From: Macrobrachium rosenbergii
Lineage: Eukaryota; Arthropoda; Malacostraca; Decapoda; Palaemonidae
Direction: 5' to 3'
Assembly: GCF_040412425.1 (NCBI RefSeq)
Contig: NC_089794.1
Location: 5,707,331-5,771,330, forward strand
DNA length: 64,000 bases
The position numbers were made by a program, and so were the translations under genes. The number at the start of each line of letters is the position of its first letter. Within the stretch, counting starts at the first letter, position 1. This document shows positions 58,940 through 64,000 of the stretch, in pieces. The notes under the pieces are model-generated. The model did no database searches. It was not told the origin of the DNA and saw only the letters and a program-made list of their open reading frames with translations.

Positions 58940-59800
58940 ATTATTGTAAAATGTTAGGTCAGTTGCGTTTTCCAGTTTACGCAGTGCTGTTTAACAGGTA
59001 ATCCCGTTCTTTACCAGTTTGACTTGAATATTTACTGTCACATGCAGGATAAGTAATCATGTGAATGCAGCTGCTATATTTTTTTTTTTTTTTTTGAGAA
59101 TTACGAACTATGAAAGAATGATCATTTCATTAGTTCCTAAAAACAACAATAATTATCTGAAAATTTTTCAGTAATTCTTGTATAAATTTATGATTTACGT
59201 TATGTGGCAGTGTTAAAATATTTACATTCATAAAATGTTCCTTATTCTTACTGAAATAAAAATGCTTTTATGTTTTTGCTAAGATTTATTAGTGAAAAAC
59301 TTTGGGTATTTTAAGGCATCTCATATGTCATAAACTTTACATAATTCCGCATCTGAGAATTCCTGGCTGTATATCCTTAAATAAGCAAAGCTTTATATTC
59401 ACATGTAATTCGAATAATAAAGGGTTTTGGGACTTACATTGGTTTGTTTCATGTAAAAATCAAATAGAAGCTTCTATCCCTTCAATGCACCAAAACATAT
59501 AACAACGGTAATTTACAACTATTTTCTTCTTCAACCGTGGATTTAAAATGTACCAAATTATTTAACATATCCAAAACAGTTCAAATTTTCATATATAGGC
59601 CAAACTCAGAATCTGTCATCAACATATCAAAACGTATATTTCCTGCCATCAATTCCTGACACAGATTGCTGAGCACAGGGGACAGGGGACTGCCCGTAGC
59701 AATTCCAAACTTTTTGAGGTAATAATTTTCGCTGAAACCAAATTTACATTATATGACACATAATTCCATCAATTCTAAAATTTTGTTGAGAGCTACAGGT
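58940..59800 (-). pseudogene. Penelope-like element F, RT motif B to GIY-YIG start
   Basis: Minus strand. YYLKKFGIATGSPLSPVLSN (about 59668-59728) is RT motif B, close to the PLE consensus form. LCQELMAGNIRFD follows. VDD-type motif C is replaced by MLMTDSEF. CKLPLLYVLVH is near 59490-59525, then a stop. The next ~350 bp is very degraded. ACDSKYSSQTGKERDYLL (about 59000-59050) is a damaged GIY-YIG start, with the Ile-Gly of YIG replaced by Ser-Ser. The 5' side is cut by CA/TA repeats at 59839. Confidence 0.75.
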
Positions 59801-59835
59801 AAAACTTACCATTTGAAGACTATAACTTGAAAAGC

Positions 59836-61172
<1,337 letters not shown>

Positions 61173-61177
61173 TAATA

Positions 61178-62030
61178 TGGCGGGAAATGGTGGCTGGTAT
61201 TTTTGAACCAGACTCAATCGCCTGATCATGTGGGAGTAAAGTTGAGTTATGGGGGAATGGTTATTAGTCTTAGTAGGGCTTGAAGCCAGGTAGGACCTTA
61301 ACCTTTAAGTACTTAACATTTAAGGATCCTTCCTCTGTTCTTTTTGCTGGCTGTATGACTCTTGCAGGTCCGAAAGATGCTCAGAGGATCCCTTGACTCC
61401 CAGAACACATTGCCCTGCGTTCTTCAACGCTAGTTGAACTATCTTCGATGAATGGCAGAGTCGATTGTTTGGCGCCCGCAATTGTTGACCAGGTTCGTTA
61501 ATTGCAAAGTCAATAGCCAGGAAACCCCTTAAATTTTCCATTCCTTTAAACTTTAATTCCTTCCTCCAAGCATTTTTCCTGTGCTTTGGCGTCCCGTAAA
61601 TCCCTGGTAACGTGCCTGACTTCCAGTAAAAGATCCAGTGATAAATATCCAGATCCCTGCCCCAAATTTAAGGCAAATTAGTCTAAGTGATACAAGTGTT
61701 GAAGTTTTCTTTGCACAGTGAACATGTGTTCATCCATGACTGTGATTACGTGTTTAGTATTTAAGAACGTGCATTTGTGTAAAGTTTATATTCATTTCTC
61801 TCAGTTTTGCGGTGTTAACTCATAACCTATACCATCTGCTCCATTGCCAATCTGTGTCCTCTCAGCCCAACTGCCATTAAAATTTTAAACCATTCCTGGT
61901 CGCAGCCCGATTGCCGATCCGTTGTTGGCCCAACAGAACATATATTAACTGATATTATCCTGGAGCTCCCCCTTCTAAGAATTACCCTAAGAGACGATAT
62001 ATATATTATTATTATATATTATATATATTT
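61178..62030 (+). other. Possible LTR-retrotransposon leader with primer-binding-site-like sequence
   Basis: Higher-GC, non-coding stretch. TTTGGCGCCCGCAATTGTTG (61466) resembles a lysine-type primer-binding site and parallels TTTGGCGCCCTCAGTGC at 18311. No LTR boundary, gag or pol can be traced around it, so the identification is tentative. Confidence 0.3.
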
Positions 62031-62206
62031 AATTTGCTTGTTTGCCAATGTCTGCATTATATATAAATATAGCCTGCCTGTTGGTTACAATTTGCATTCT
62101 GTTTTGTGCATGTGTGTGTGTAAAAAGAAGTCTAATTTCAAATGGCGACCTTACCCATGTACGTGTAAATCCAGGAAACTGGTTCATTGGCAGTATATAA
62201 GCCCCA

Positions 62207-62756
<550 letters not shown>

Positions 62757-62757
62757 A

Positions 62758-62829
<72 letters not shown>

Positions 62830-63254
62830 ATATACGCAGGAGACCCTCTTTCCAGCATAGTACTGAATGCATTCAGTTTATATAGACTTTTCCATATCTT
62901 TCTGACAACTGATTTTTTAGGGTTACTGCGATCTGCCAGTAACTCACCGATGTTTGTCATTCTTGGAGAAGAAAACAATTGCAAACTTAGGTAGTTTTAT
63001 TTTGGACGAATGCGGTATATCACTTACAGAGTAACGACGATGGCAACTGATATCTGGAGTTCATCTCCCGAACAAGGATAACTCCAGACATCAGATACCC
63101 TTGTCGTTACTCTGTAATAGAACTACCCAAGTTTGCAATTGCTTTCCTCTCCAAGAATGACGAAAATCGGTGAGTTACTGGCAGAGTGCAGCAACCATGA
63201 AAAATCAGGTATCAAAAAAATAAACTGAATGTAGCTGATGCGGAAATCTCATTC

Positions 63255-63325
<71 letters not shown>

Positions 63326-63330
63326 GAAAA
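62757..63330. repeat. Inverted repeat (~150-190 bp arms) flanked by two (AAT)n arrays
   Basis: The left arm 62866-63061 and right arm 63080-63233 are reverse complements. CAGTAACTCACCGAT (62938) faces ATCGGTGAGTTACTGGCAGA (63164). AACAATTGCAAACTTAGGTA (62976) faces TACCCAAGTTTGCAATTG (63123). The loop is ~18 bp (63062-63079). The left arm has a ~23 bp extra segment. (AAT)n arrays at 62758-62828 and 63256-63330 flank the palindrome in the same, not mirrored, orientation. Confidence 0.92.
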
Positions 63331-64000
63331 AGAAAAATATAATAATAATAATACATTTATCCTAACCATATTAATTGCTCTCGATATATTTAAGCTAAGC
63401 TGACTTATTGATTGATAATGATACTATAATCCTTTTAAAATGATTAATTACGAATATCTAGCTAATCCATCAGAAGTATTCCCCATTGATTATGGTGATT
63501 CCCTAATCTATAGTTATCTATTCTAGCCATTTATTTGGCGGAATTAAAACCAAAATGTGAATTCACTGATTGTATGGCTATTGATAATGAGAGCCTAATG
63601 ATATATTAAATATCGTACTCAAACTCTTCCCTGGTGAACATTTCATCCAGGCTTGTGGCCGAATGGTTACTTTAACTCGCATGTGAACATTATTTTAGTG
63701 ATGCTAAAATACGATTCTTTTAGTTGGAAACGACAGCTACAACAACAAAAAGTTTAGGCCATAAACGAAATGGAACACTTACCAAAATATTATTAGATAA
63801 AATCAGTGCAGCAATCATGACACACAAATTAATATTTTGGTGATATATGTACGTGGGTTTGGCGATAAACAAACAATGCAAACATTTTAAAGTGCTGAAA
63901 ATAACAAGGTTTGCTTTAGATGGATTAAAACATCTTTGCTGATGTAAATAACAAAAATGTGCATTTTTTCCCCTATACCTCTTTTTCCATTAGAAAGAAT
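63331..64000. other. No recognised feature
   Basis: AT-rich. TGTGGCCGAATGGTTAC at 63655 resembles a tRNA A box, but no matching B box or fold follows. Confidence 0.5.

Noticed and set aside
63651..63725. tRNA gene suggested by TGTGGCCGAATGGTTAC
   Set aside because: No anticodon stem, no proper B box and no cloverleaf can be drawn by eye.

Overview
The window looks like gene-poor, repeat-dominated nuclear DNA from an invertebrate, most likely a decapod crustacean such as a shrimp. That assignment is an inference. It rests on very long (TA)n, (CA)n, (GA/CT)n, (AAT)n and (CTT)n arrays, on abundant Penelope-like elements (PLEs) with GIY-YIG domains, on RTE-type and other LINEs, and on tRNA-derived SINEs. 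There is no bacterial gene layout. I saw no convincing intact host gene, rRNA, functional tRNA, CRISPR array or origin. Every coding-like stretch I can interpret is a broken mobile element or a retrocopy-like fragment.

Layout: 1-2600 is copy 1 of an unclassified interspersed repeat (called S here) carrying a small nested hairpin element. 2880-4350 is copy A of a second repeat (T), partly folded back on itself. 4733-5028 is a SINE. 5222-7403 is a decayed RTE-type pol whose 3' end runs straight into a ~1.43 kb (TA)n array (7405-8838). 8839-12335 is S copy 2 with a nested insert carrying a leucine-zipper coding end. 12693-14727 is a second LINE (endonuclease plus the start of RT), cut off by a GC-rich gag-protease fragment of an LTR retrotransposon (14730-16425) and its AT-richer flank. 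19728-22600 is S copy 3. 24137-27905 is a minus-strand PLE split by a ~1.75 kb insert; PLE-tail-like tandem repeats follow it. 28931-30235 is a minus-strand LINE. 31225-32988 is a decayed gene of a multicopy arthropod family with a FEN1/PIN-like core and a cysteine-rich C terminus. 33528-33960 is a 3-unit tandem repeat. 36310-37420 is T copy B and 39303-41030 is S copy 4.

The right third (45000-60000) is a PLE graveyard: at least five further PLE pieces, one split by a SINE with a perfect 10-bp target-site duplication, and several tied to long inverted repeats. More inverted repeats lie at 48590-48856, 50991-51676 and 62866-63233.

Three patterns cut across the window. Retroelement 3' ends repeatedly abut long TA arrays. 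Compound microsatellites mostly follow the order (CA)n-(TA)n-(TG)n, which is self-complementary. Imperfect palindromes of 0.14-0.95 kb are unusually frequent. Homologies were recognised by eye and boundaries are approximate to tens of bases unless stated.
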